Assembly: GCA_001791465.1 (NCBI GenBank)
Contig: MGER01000043.1
Coordinates: forward strand, 18,833-30,650
Direction: 5' to 3'
DNA from: Candidatus Uhrbacteria bacterium RIFCSPLOWO2_02_FULL_49_11
GTDB taxonomy: Bacteria; Patescibacteriota; Patescibacteriia; 2-02-FULL-49-11
Length of the DNA stretch: 11,818 nt
Every line of letters starts with the position of its first letter. Within the stretch, counting starts at the first letter, position 1. The notes under the pieces are model-generated. The model saw only the letters and a program-made list of their open reading frames with translations. It ran no database searches and was not told the DNA's origin. Shown here in pieces: positions 6,635-11,818 of this stretch. A program made the translations under genes and the position numbers.

Positions 6635-7249
6635 TTACCGTGAGGCACGGCGAGGTGAAATGGTGATGCCTAGGATAGAGAGCTCTTTTTTAAATTGGGT
6701 GAAATTGCGGTAGTGGATGCCATGCATGCCAAGTTTTTTGGCGGCGGTGACATTTTCTTTTTGGTCGTCAATAAAAGCGCATTCTTCAGGTTTTTTGCGC
6801 ATTTCGCGGAGGAGCGCGCGATAGATCGCTTTTGATGGTTTTGCCGCTCTCGCACCGTAGGAAGTGACAATCGCATCAAAATATTTTTCAAGGTGATGAT
6901 TGGCAATAGTTTCCTCCAGCCAATCCTCGATGTGGTTCGATAAAAGACCAGTAGCGTAATGGCGTTTCAACGCGGTAATCAGCTGCAGCATGTGCGGGCG
7001 CATTTTGTGATGCGTGGTGATTTCTTGGCGCAGCAGATGAGTCTCCTTGCCTAAATAATCTGATATTGTTCTCCAGAACAATTTTGAAGATATTTTGTTT
7101 ACTCTCGCTTTGCGCCATGTTTTACGTAACAGTTGAATGGTTTTATGTTTGTCCACATGGTATTTTTTTGAAAGTATGCTGCCGAGCTCTTCCCATGTCT
7201 TTATATCAGTGAGCACTCCTCCTGCATCGAAAATGATTGTGGTGATCAT
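6635..7249 (-). CDS. HAD-superfamily hydrolase, subfamily IA
   Basis: This 204-aa protein has all four HAD motifs: motif I FDAGGVLTD with nucleophile Asp8; motif II LLSNH with Ser104; motif III with Lys137 in AAKPSKAIY; and motif IV FIDDQKEN with Asp161-Asp162. The second Asp of the phosphatase DxD motif is replaced by Gly10. This is the FDxGGV form seen in YihX-like phosphatases and epoxide-hydrolase N-terminal domains. The cap is a small helical C1 cap (about 15-85). A phosphatase acting on a small sugar or nucleotide phosphate is most likely; the substrate is unknown. The ATG start has no clear Shine-Dalgarno sequence; on the minus strand AGTATA at 7313-7318 reads as TATACT, a possible -10 box. 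Read with the GNAT gene 27 bases downstream. Confidence 0.88.
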   Translation of the reverse strand: MITTIIFDAGGVLTDIKTWEELGSILSKKYHVDKHKTIQLLRKTWRKARVNKISSKLFWRTISDYLGKETHLLRQEITTHHKMRPHMLQLITALKRHYATGLLSNHIEDWLEETIANHHLEKYFDAIVTSYGARAAKPSKAIYRALLREMRKKPEECAFIDDQKENVTAAKKLGMHGIHYRNFTQFKKELSILGITISPRRASR

Positions 7250-7359
7250 AAATGATAGGGTTAGTGATGACCTATGGGCTACATTTAGCTCATTTTCCGA
7301 TTAATTACATTCAGTATAACCTTGCTTAGAAAAGAAGAAAAGGCGGTATGGGGCGTTAT

Positions 7360-7388
7360 TTGGTTATAACGAAGAAATTTGGTATAGT
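7360..7388 (+). promoter_or_regulatory. Predicted promoter of the 110-aa protein gene, extended -10
   Basis: TGGTATAGT (7380-7388) is an extended -10 box. TTGGTT (7360-7365) is a weak -35 box at the ideal 17-base spacing. The element closely matches the rarA one: both read TGGTATA, then C or G, then TATAT, then CATT within a few bases. The predicted transcript start (about 7395) falls on the first base of the A/T-rich repeat at 7395-7430. Confidence 0.5.
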
Positions 7389-7394
7389 ATATCC

Positions 7395-7430
7395 ATTGAG
7401 AAAATCCTAAATTCTAAATCCGAGACCCTA
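7395..7430 (+). repeat. Solo arm of the A/T-rich repeat family in a 5' leader
   Basis: It begins ATTGAGAAAATCC, close to ATTGAGAAATCCC, which opens the palindromic repeat at 8611, and continues CTAAATTCTAAATCC. No matching right arm follows before the ATG at 7453. The rest of the 203-base gap 7250-7452 holds the promoter described above and otherwise nothing I can name. Confidence 0.45.
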
Positions 7431-7452
7431 ATAATAAAGTAACATTGAAGCC

Positions 7453-7785
7453 ATGAATGACGAACAATGGGAGTCCACCATTGACCGGATTGAACAGAAA
7501 TTCCGCATCTCTGACCGGAAGCGGGAGGAGCGCGGGGAAGGGGAGGGTGTGGTGGAATGGGTGGTCTTTATGACGCCCCAAGGAAAGGTGAGGCTGGAGC
7601 GTACCGTCAAGCCGCGCGTGGTGGGGGAGCATTCGGAGCGGTCGAAGCGCATCGGGAGCACGGCTGTGATCAAAAAAATTTATGATCCTGACGACCTCGT
7701 GAGCTTCATGCGCGCATACCTCTGGGATGAGGGCGCTTCAAGCTGGAGCGAAATAAAAGGCGAAGGATTTTCCGCAAATTTATAA
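7453..7785 (+). CDS. Conserved-looking hypothetical soluble protein, 110 aa
   Basis: I cannot assign a function. From memory only, proteins of this form (a QWE N-terminus, a RLERT-KP strand, an R-IGS motif and a Y-WDE-W ending) recur in Parcubacteria genomes as conserved hypotheticals. Seen: an acidic/basic N-terminal helix (1-29) with a GEGEG linker, predicted strands VEWVVFMTP (34-42) and VRLERTVKP (46-54), then RIGSTAVIKKIYD (66-78), a helix DDLVSFMRAYLWD (80-92) and SSWSEI. No signal peptide, membrane segment, zinc site or helix-turn-helix is evident. The composition is protein-like and the gene has its own predicted promoter. Only GAAG lies upstream as a Shine-Dalgarno candidate. It is the first gene of a rightward block leading into membrane proteins, with 144 bases before the next. 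Confidence 0.75.
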   Translation: MNDEQWESTIDRIEQKFRISDRKREERGEGEGVVEWVVFMTPQGKVRLERTVKPRVVGEHSERSKRIGSTAVIKKIYDPDDLVSFMRAYLWDEGASSWSEIKGEGFSANL

Positions 7786-7853
7786 TTTGTTTTACTAACA
7801 ATAATCGTTAAAAATAACAATAGTAGCGTGGTAGCTTGTCTGCCGCCCACGTG

Positions 7854-7890
7854 GTCGGAGACGAGCCTGCCTGTGCAGACAGGCTCCGAC
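7854..7890. repeat. GC-rich hairpin between two hypothetical genes
   Basis: GTCGGAG (7854-7860) pairs perfectly with CTCCGAC (7884-7890). Inside, CCTG (7866-7869) pairs with CAGG (7880-7883) directly on top of the outer stem, leaving a one-sided five-base bulge and a ten-base loop. An alternative pairing is GAGCCTG with CAGGCTC. No T-run follows, so a terminator is unlikely. The GC richness contrasts with the A/T-rich sequence around it, and it looks like a dispersed palindromic element; it encodes no convincing protein. Confidence 0.5.
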
Positions 7891-7929
7891 GCTGCAGAGA
7901 GAAATGCCACTTTATTTTAAGTTCACCAT

Positions 7930-8544
7930 ATGAAAAAACAAACACCCTCATCAACCAAATCGCTTCCCTTTCCCTATCGCTCCTTCCGTCTTTCGCGGCA
8001 AGGGAAAATAGCGTTTCCCCCCATGCGTCAACTGGTGGAATTGCTGCATAAGCCGTGGGGTATTTTTTTCCTTAGCATAGTGCTTATTATTAATTATTCC
8101 TGCGTCTCGATGCTTGCGACTATTCCGGTGCTCGCCAATACTCCTGTAGAGAACATGCTTTTGATACGAAGCGATTCCACCAAGTCATTGAGCGTGAAAT
8201 ATAAAGATGAAGCGCCGGTGATCTTAGCGCGCTATTTGGCGCATCGCGGCCAGTTTGCGGCGAAACTTTCTCAAGAATCATATATAAAGGAAGATGTGGA
8301 TGTGTGGCTCGCAGAAATTAAGAATGAGAAAGGGTTGCTGCTCACCTATAGCGTCCCTCAAAGTCTTAAAGAGGTGCATTTGGGGCTCGTGATCGCAATG
8401 GGGACTGATGAACAGGCGGCAGCGCAGTATCTCGCCGCGTGGGAAGGCGACACCGCGGCCGGGAAGGAAGCCGAAAGCGAATTTAGAAACGCAGAGGAGC
8501 GTCTCATCATGGTATACCAGCTTGCACCGTGGTTGAGTAAGTAA
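7930..8544 (+). CDS. Hypothetical single-pass membrane protein, 204 aa
   Basis: Not recognised. The N-terminal about 40 residues are basic and Ser/Pro-rich (likely cytoplasmic). A single hydrophobic stretch follows at roughly 43-70 (GIFFLSIVLIINYSCVSMLATIPVL). The soluble part of about 135 residues appears mainly alpha-helical with Ala/Glu-rich segments (for example EQAAAQYLAAWEGDTAAGKEAE) and should face outside, by the positive-inside rule. A Cys in YSC within the membrane stretch does not form a clear lipobox. An alternative ATG at 8023 (MRQLVELLHKPWG) would shorten the tail before the membrane segment by 31 residues. No Shine-Dalgarno sequence is seen before either. It is followed by a polytopic membrane protein and the HtrA-like protein, so a cell-envelope role is plausible but inferred from position only. 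Confidence 0.7.
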   Translation: MKKQTPSSTKSLPFPYRSFRLSRQGKIAFPPMRQLVELLHKPWGIFFLSIVLIINYSCVSMLATIPVLANTPVENMLLIRSDSTKSLSVKYKDEAPVILARYLAHRGQFAAKLSQESYIKEDVDVWLAEIKNEKGLLLTYSVPQSLKEVHLGLVIAMGTDEQAAAQYLAAWEGDTAAGKEAESEFRNAEERLIMVYQLAPWLSK

Positions 8545-8610
8545 AGTGTAATACCCAGCGATACAATATCCAAGAGGGGGGACGGTTTTGGCAGCGAGGA
8601 GAAGATTAGC

Positions 8611-8735
8611 ATTGAGAAATCCCAAGTCCTAATGACCAATTTCCAATAAAATCTCAAATCCCAATAGTGGTCATCGGACATTCGGATTTAAGTAATTTAT
8701 TGGGTATTGGGATTTGGTTATTGGGATTTTTCAAT
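8611..8735. repeat. 125-bp imperfect palindromic repeat upstream of the polytopic membrane protein
   Basis: The outer ends are 15-bp inverted repeats with one mismatch: ATTGAGAAATCCCAA (8611-8625) against TTGGGATTTTTCAAT (8721-8735). Both arms contain short repeated units such as AATCCCAA, AATGACC and AATTTCC; the inner parts pair imperfectly with small gaps. The middle (about 8668-8690) contains GGTCATCGGACATTCGG. It ends 6 bases before the ATG at 8742. There is no open frame typical of a transposase, so it would be a non-autonomous or purely structural element. Together with 8545-8610, in which I see nothing, it fills the gap between the two membrane-protein genes. Confidence 0.7.
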
Positions 8736-8741
8736 AATGGT

Positions 8742-9563
8742 ATGGATTTACCTTCAGTCGTGCAGGGGATTCATCAGGAAAGCAAGAGCAACGATTCGGT
8801 GGGAAGCATAGTCGCGCGCCACTATGGCCCGTTTGTGCTTATTGCGGCGGTGTTTGGCGCAATGCTCGGAATATGGCGCTGGGTGGATTTATGGTGGCTG
8901 TTTTTGGCGGTCGAATTGTTTATAATCCTTGTGGCGTATCGCATGTCCTACAAAAAAGGAGAAGGGCCTTTATTTCGGTGGCATGCGGCAATTCCTCTTA
9001 TTTCTGTCATTGCAGGAAGCGGGTTGCTTATCATGGTGAGCGGGGGCGTATTTCGCGGCATGATCGCGGGCTTAGTAGCACTTAGCATCGGTGCGCACTT
9101 GCGGGGATTCGTGAAGTATCAGGAAGCGCCCAGCGCGTTGAGGGCGCTCTATTGCGAGAATGTGGGATGGTTTATCGCCTCCTTCGGAGTATTCGCGTTA
9201 TGCGCGACCTTAAGCGGCGCCTTGACATTTGTCCATTTCTCTCTGGGAGGCGTATTGGGCCTGGTATTTTTGGGTACTTTTCTTTTCACCCGCCACGCAT
9301 TAGAGTATTCGGCTCTGTCGTCCAAGAATCGCAGTCACGGCAGATGGGTGCTTAGCCTTTGTATCATGGAAAGCATGGGAGTGTTTGTTTTAATGCCTTT
9401 CACGCCCTTACTTCTCGCAGGGCTTATCCTCCCTCTCTATGTGGTAATGCTCGAGCTCGTACGGAAGCCCGCGTCTTTCATAAAACGCAGTTCGCAGATG
9501 TTGGGTGCATCAGTGGTTGCGGGCGTATGGATATTATTATTATCGACGGCGCGATGGCCATAA
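8742..9563 (+). CDS. Hypothetical polytopic membrane protein, 273 aa
   Basis: Not recognised. About eight or nine hydrophobic segments occur at roughly 30-47, 49-66, 81-100, 103-118, 138-158, 162-182, 203-222, 223-242 and 253-270. The N-terminal about 28 residues are hydrophilic. Loops carry basic clusters (YRMSYKK 66-72; HLRGF 119-123; SSKNRSHGRW near 194-203). No transporter, enzyme or channel motif is visible. I chose ATG 8742; a GTG at 8667 would add 25 residues, but those codons lie wholly in the palindromic repeat (their hydrophobic look, LLGIGIWLLGFF, comes from the repeat units). Only 61 bases separate it from the HtrA-like gene, on the same strand, so co-expression is likely. Confidence 0.75.
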   Translation: MDLPSVVQGIHQESKSNDSVGSIVARHYGPFVLIAAVFGAMLGIWRWVDLWWLFLAVELFIILVAYRMSYKKGEGPLFRWHAAIPLISVIAGSGLLIMVSGGVFRGMIAGLVALSIGAHLRGFVKYQEAPSALRALYCENVGWFIASFGVFALCATLSGALTFVHFSLGGVLGLVFLGTFLFTRHALEYSALSSKNRSHGRWVLSLCIMESMGVFVLMPFTPLLLAGLILPLYVVMLELVRKPASFIKRSSQMLGASVVAGVWILLLSTARWP

Positions 9564-9624
9564 GGAAGAATCGTTACAAGCAATAATAATGTCACTATTA
9601 ATTTATTATTAGAGGCTAAAATAT

Positions 9625-10902
9625 ATGTCCCCCAAACCCAAAACACCGACTGCGACCCAAGAGATATCGAGTGAACAGCGCGTCAATGTGCGCGATGACG
9701 CGCTTGCGGCTGTGTATGCGAAACCACATCATTTTGAACTTCCTCACGAGCCGCGCGGCTTGGGAGTGATCGCCAATGCGCTCATCGCCGCGTTATTCGG
9801 CATGATTGCGGGGATCGTGGGCCTTTTATTCCTCATCTCGGGAGCGTTTTCCCGCGTGCCGTATTTGGGGTCTATTGATGTGGCGGCACTGGTACCCAGT
9901 GCGCCGGTGACCATTGAACGCACGGAGAAGGTGTCGATTGCCGTAGATGAGCGCGCAAGCACAGTATTGAAACGGATTCAACCCAGCGTGGTGGGCGTCT
10001 ATGCGACAAAGGATTTGAGCAAGGATCTCACGGGCCTTATCAATTCAGCGGCCTCACCCCTTGCCACCGGCATCGCGCTCACGAGCGACGGGTGGGTGCT
10101 CGCGGCCGGGGATTTAAGCGATGAATCGGCCGGGCCTTTGACAGTCATTACCCAAGACGGAAAAACGTATGCGGCAGAGCGCCGCGTGCAGGATAAGGCA
10201 ACGGGCTTGTGGTTTGTGAAGGCAAGCACCTCGCTGTTTGTGGCTGCGCCGTTTACGCGCAGCGAGTCGCCGCTCGAGGCAGGATCATCAGTGCTTATCC
10301 CCTCGTTCCAAATCGGGACGCGAGGGGCGGCCTTTGCGGGCACAGTTGCGGGATTGAGCGTGCTCACGGTGCGTGACAGCGATCGACTGGAATCCCGTCT
10401 GACGCTCGCGGTGCCGCTGAAGGGAAACGCGCTTGGTATGCCGTTGGTTTCATTAGCCGGAGAGGTCGGCGGAATGGTGAGCGCGCAAGAGGGGAGTATA
10501 GTGCGCGCAGTCCCCCTAGCATCTCTTCAGTCGATTATTGACCGGATACTGAAGGAAGGCGATGCGCGCCGTCCTCAAGTGGGCATGCATTATATTGAAC
10601 TTTCCAGCGTTGCCGATGTGGCATTTACCCTTACTCACGGCAGGAGATTCGGCGCGCTGTTGGTGAAAAACGGGGATGTGCCGGCGATAACGCCGAAATC
10701 AAATGCAGAAACCGCAGGTTTGAAAGAAGGCGATATCGTGATAAAAGTTGACGGGGACGAGGTGACTGACGAGACGGATCTCGCCACCCTCATCCAGGCG
10801 TACCCCAATGATAAAGCCCTTAAACTCTCCATCCTGCGGGCGGGAGAAGAGAAATTGGTTGATCTTTCCCTTGCGCCTCCTCCCGCGCCTGTGAAGAAGT
10901 GA
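9625..10902 (+). CDS. Membrane-anchored HtrA-like pseudoprotease with C-terminal PDZ domain
   Basis: This 425-aa protein has a cytoplasmic N-terminal tail (1-46), one membrane helix (47-74), an S1C/HtrA-like fold (about 105-308) and a PDZ domain (about 340-417). The protease fold is recognised from SVVGVYA (121-127), ATGIALTSDGWVL (147-159) and PLKGNALGMPLVSLAGEVGGM (264-284), the counterpart of the family's GNSGGPL-x-DGEV. The triad is gone: His of TNNHV aligns with Asp163 in AAGDL, Asp of DLAVLK with Gly194 in TGLWFVK, and Ser of GNSGG with Ala269. The PDZ part looks intact, with ITPKSNAETAGLKEGDIVIKVDGDEV (355-380) and RAGEEK. It should therefore bind peptides outside the membrane without cutting them (inference). 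AGAGG (9611-9615), 9 bases before the ATG, is the best Shine-Dalgarno site in the window. A hairpin terminator follows the gene. Confidence 0.88.
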   Translation: MSPKPKTPTATQEISSEQRVNVRDDALAAVYAKPHHFELPHEPRGLGVIANALIAALFGMIAGIVGLLFLISGAFSRVPYLGSIDVAALVPSAPVTIERTEKVSIAVDERASTVLKRIQPSVVGVYATKDLSKDLTGLINSAASPLATGIALTSDGWVLAAGDLSDESAGPLTVITQDGKTYAAERRVQDKATGLWFVKASTSLFVAAPFTRSESPLEAGSSVLIPSFQIGTRGAAFAGTVAGLSVLTVRDSDRLESRLTLAVPLKGNALGMPLVSLAGEVGGMVSAQEGSIVRAVPLASLQSIIDRILKEGDARRPQVGMHYIELSSVADVAFTLTHGRRFGALLVKNGDVPAITPKSNAETAGLKEGDIVIKVDGDEVTDETDLATLIQAYPNDKALKLSILRAGEEKLVDLSLAPPPAPVKK

Positions 10903-10914
10903 TTAATCACGCAT

Positions 10915-10945
10915 ATAAGGCCGAAATGCAATATTTCGGCTTTAT
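10915..10945. terminator. Rho-independent-type hairpin after the PDZ protein gene
   Basis: ATAAGGCCGAAAT (10915-10927) pairs with ATTTCGGCTTTAT (10933-10945) over 13 positions, with one G-U wobble and the five-base loop GCAAT. It begins 12 bases after the TGA of the PDZ gene. The T-run on the plus strand is short (TTTAT), so termination may be moderate. It lies between two convergent genes and could serve both. Confidence 0.7.
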
Positions 10946-10979
10946 AGTTCGTCAGTAGTCCGTCAGGCTCACTATGACG

Positions 10980-11672
10980 TTAATTATTCTTTTTGGCGAT
11001 GAGAACAAGGTGAGGAGAGAATAGGGGATTGGGATGGTTGGGGCCGATGAGTTTGTTGATAATTCGTCCAAAGGTTTGGATTTTCCAGTAAATAACGCGT
11101 TCCCACCATGTAAAATCTTTGCGCTCGGTCCAGAAACCAAAAGTGCGGTAGTAATTGAGGTATTGGATATCAACCCTTTGACTCGGCTCAGGGTGACAAT
11201 GGAGAAGGGTTTTTTTTATTGCCCGAAGATTCATAATTTTCGTATTGTGTTTTTTTAGATTTTCCCGGTCTAAAATGAAGTGAAAAAAATATTGTAGGCG
11301 CGCGAAGTGCGGCATGCTCATTATCAGTGCGCCGCCGGGTGCGATAAGATTAACATGTTTTTGAACAACTTCGTTAAAATTTGAAAAATGCTCGACGAAT
11401 CCAAAAGAGCACACGACATCAAATTGTCTTTTAGGATTCCACAAAAATAAATCTTTTTTATAGAGATTAGGTGAGGGAAGATTATTATACGCAAACAGCG
11501 CGCGAGTGGTTTCAATCTCATCGGAATAATCAATGCCATAAGCTTGGTATTGGTATTTTTTTGTCAGGAAACACAAAAAGTCGCCGCCGGCACATCCTAT
11601 TTCAAGGACTGATTTTCGTGGATCAGGGACAAGGTATTTTTCAAAAAGATCGGCAAAATAGACCTTCTCCAC
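10980..11672 (-). CDS. Class I SAM-dependent methyltransferase (5' end unresolved)
   Basis: The seven-strand Rossmann core is clear. Motif I is VLEIGCAGGDF (20-30 counting from GTG 11672), then the acidic strand end AYGIDYSDE, motif II/III FDVVCSFGFVEHF, and LIAPGGALIMSMP. The target (small molecule, lipid, sugar or protein) cannot be predicted; a hydrophobic, Trp-rich C-terminal half (FWTERKDFTWWERVIYW) may bind a lipid or large substrate. The frame stays open upstream of GTG 11672 to the window edge. The upstream codons NKQFWDSYYGKFKPH look like the usual N-terminal helix of such enzymes, so the true start is probably further out. No in-frame ATG, GTG or TTG exists between 11673 and the edge. 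One 60-base sample (11221-11280) is about 33% GC, against about 67% in a sample of the PDZ gene (10081-10140), which suggests a different origin. Confidence 0.85.
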   Translation of the reverse strand: MEKVYFADLFEKYLVPDPRKSVLEIGCAGGDFLCFLTKKYQYQAYGIDYSDEIETTRALFAYNNLPSPNLYKKDLFLWNPKRQFDVVCSFGFVEHFSNFNEVVQKHVNLIAPGGALIMSMPHFARLQYFFHFILDRENLKKHNTKIMNLRAIKKTLLHCHPEPSQRVDIQYLNYYRTFGFWTERKDFTWWERVIYWKIQTFGRIINKLIGPNHPNPLFSPHLVLIAKKNN

Positions 11673-11754
11673 GGTGTGTGGTTTAAATTTTCCGTAATAG
11701 GAGTCCCAGAATTGCTTATTAGTAAGGACGCTCGGGGTAACCGCATGAAAAGAC

Positions 11755-11786
11755 GCGGTCAGTCCCGCCAGCGTCGGGACTGCCGC
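11755..11786. repeat. GC-rich hairpin upstream of the methyltransferase core
   Basis: CAGTCCCG (11760-11767) pairs perfectly with CGGGACTG (11775-11782) around the loop CCAGCGT. GCGG/CCGC (11755-11758/11783-11786) extends the stem after a one-base bulge at 11759. It shares a GTCCC...GGGAC core with the hairpin at the centre of the 5672-5789 repeat. It lies in the open frame before the methyltransferase, where the implied residues look unlike protein, so this stretch is more likely intergenic. Confidence 0.55.
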
Positions 11787-11818
11787 TCGGCTCTCGGTTT
11801 TGCTCTCCCCCGATAACA

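Noticed and set aside
7836..8051. 71-aa frame crossing the GC-rich hairpin and the start of the 204-aa gene
   Set aside because: Overlaps a better-supported gene in another frame and is largely encoded by the hairpin.
8667..8741. Upstream GTG start for the polytopic membrane protein, adding a hydrophobic 25-residue lead
   Set aside because: All 25 codons fall in the palindromic repeat; the hydrophobic residues come from TTGGGATT-type units. ATG 8742 is preferred.
9582..9610. AATAATAA...TTATTATT inverted repeat before the PDZ gene
   Set aside because: Simple A/T sequence with a weak stem and a 13-base loop; likely chance in an A/T-rich gap.
10899..10910. Perfect 12-bp palindrome GTGATTAATCAC at the end of the PDZ gene
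   Set aside because: It overlaps the stop codon and lies just before a terminator, a poor place for an operator; single occurrence.

Overview
The window looks like part of a chromosome from a Candidate Phyla Radiation bacterium (Patescibacteria, probably Parcubacteria-like). This is inferred from the style of the proteins, the scarcity of Shine-Dalgarno sequences, and the intergenic repeats. UGA is used as a stop (rarA and the PDZ protein end in TGA), so recoded groups such as Gracilibacteria are unlikely. No taxonomic search could be run. Most genes are GC-rich; the methyltransferase at the right end is clearly AT-richer.

Layout, left to right. (1) The 3' part of a zinc/manganese ABC-transporter binding protein, followed by a tRNA-Pro(CGG) gene. 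(2) A rightward run: a small cupin, an MsbA-like ABC exporter half-transporter, and a PEBP/YbhB-like protein 6 bases behind the exporter. (3) A leftward dusB (tRNA dihydrouridine synthase) that overlaps the PEBP gene tail to tail and is divergent from rarA (replication-associated AAA+ ATPase); their predicted promoters overlap at the -35 boxes. (4) A VanZ-like membrane protein after rarA, then a leftward HAD hydrolase-GNAT acetyltransferase pair. (5) A rightward block that ordinary annotation explains poorly: a 110-aa soluble protein, a single-pass membrane protein, a polytopic membrane protein, and a membrane-anchored HtrA-like protein that has lost its catalytic triad but keeps its PDZ domain. 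(6) A hairpin terminator and a convergent SAM-dependent methyltransferase whose real 5' end is unresolved.

Most genes are housekeeping or general metabolism. The most unusual content is (a) a family of about 120-bp imperfect palindromic repeats made of short A-rich units. Two apparently full copies lie between genes: one supplies the last codons and the stop of rarA, and both end a few bases before the start codon of the next membrane-protein gene. (b) The inactive HtrA-like protein with its two membrane-protein neighbours. (c) Several GC-rich hairpins, one of which has the ATTCCC-N8-GGGAAT form of the neisserial dRS3 repeat. I found no CRISPR array, transposase, integrase, phage gene or obvious defence system.
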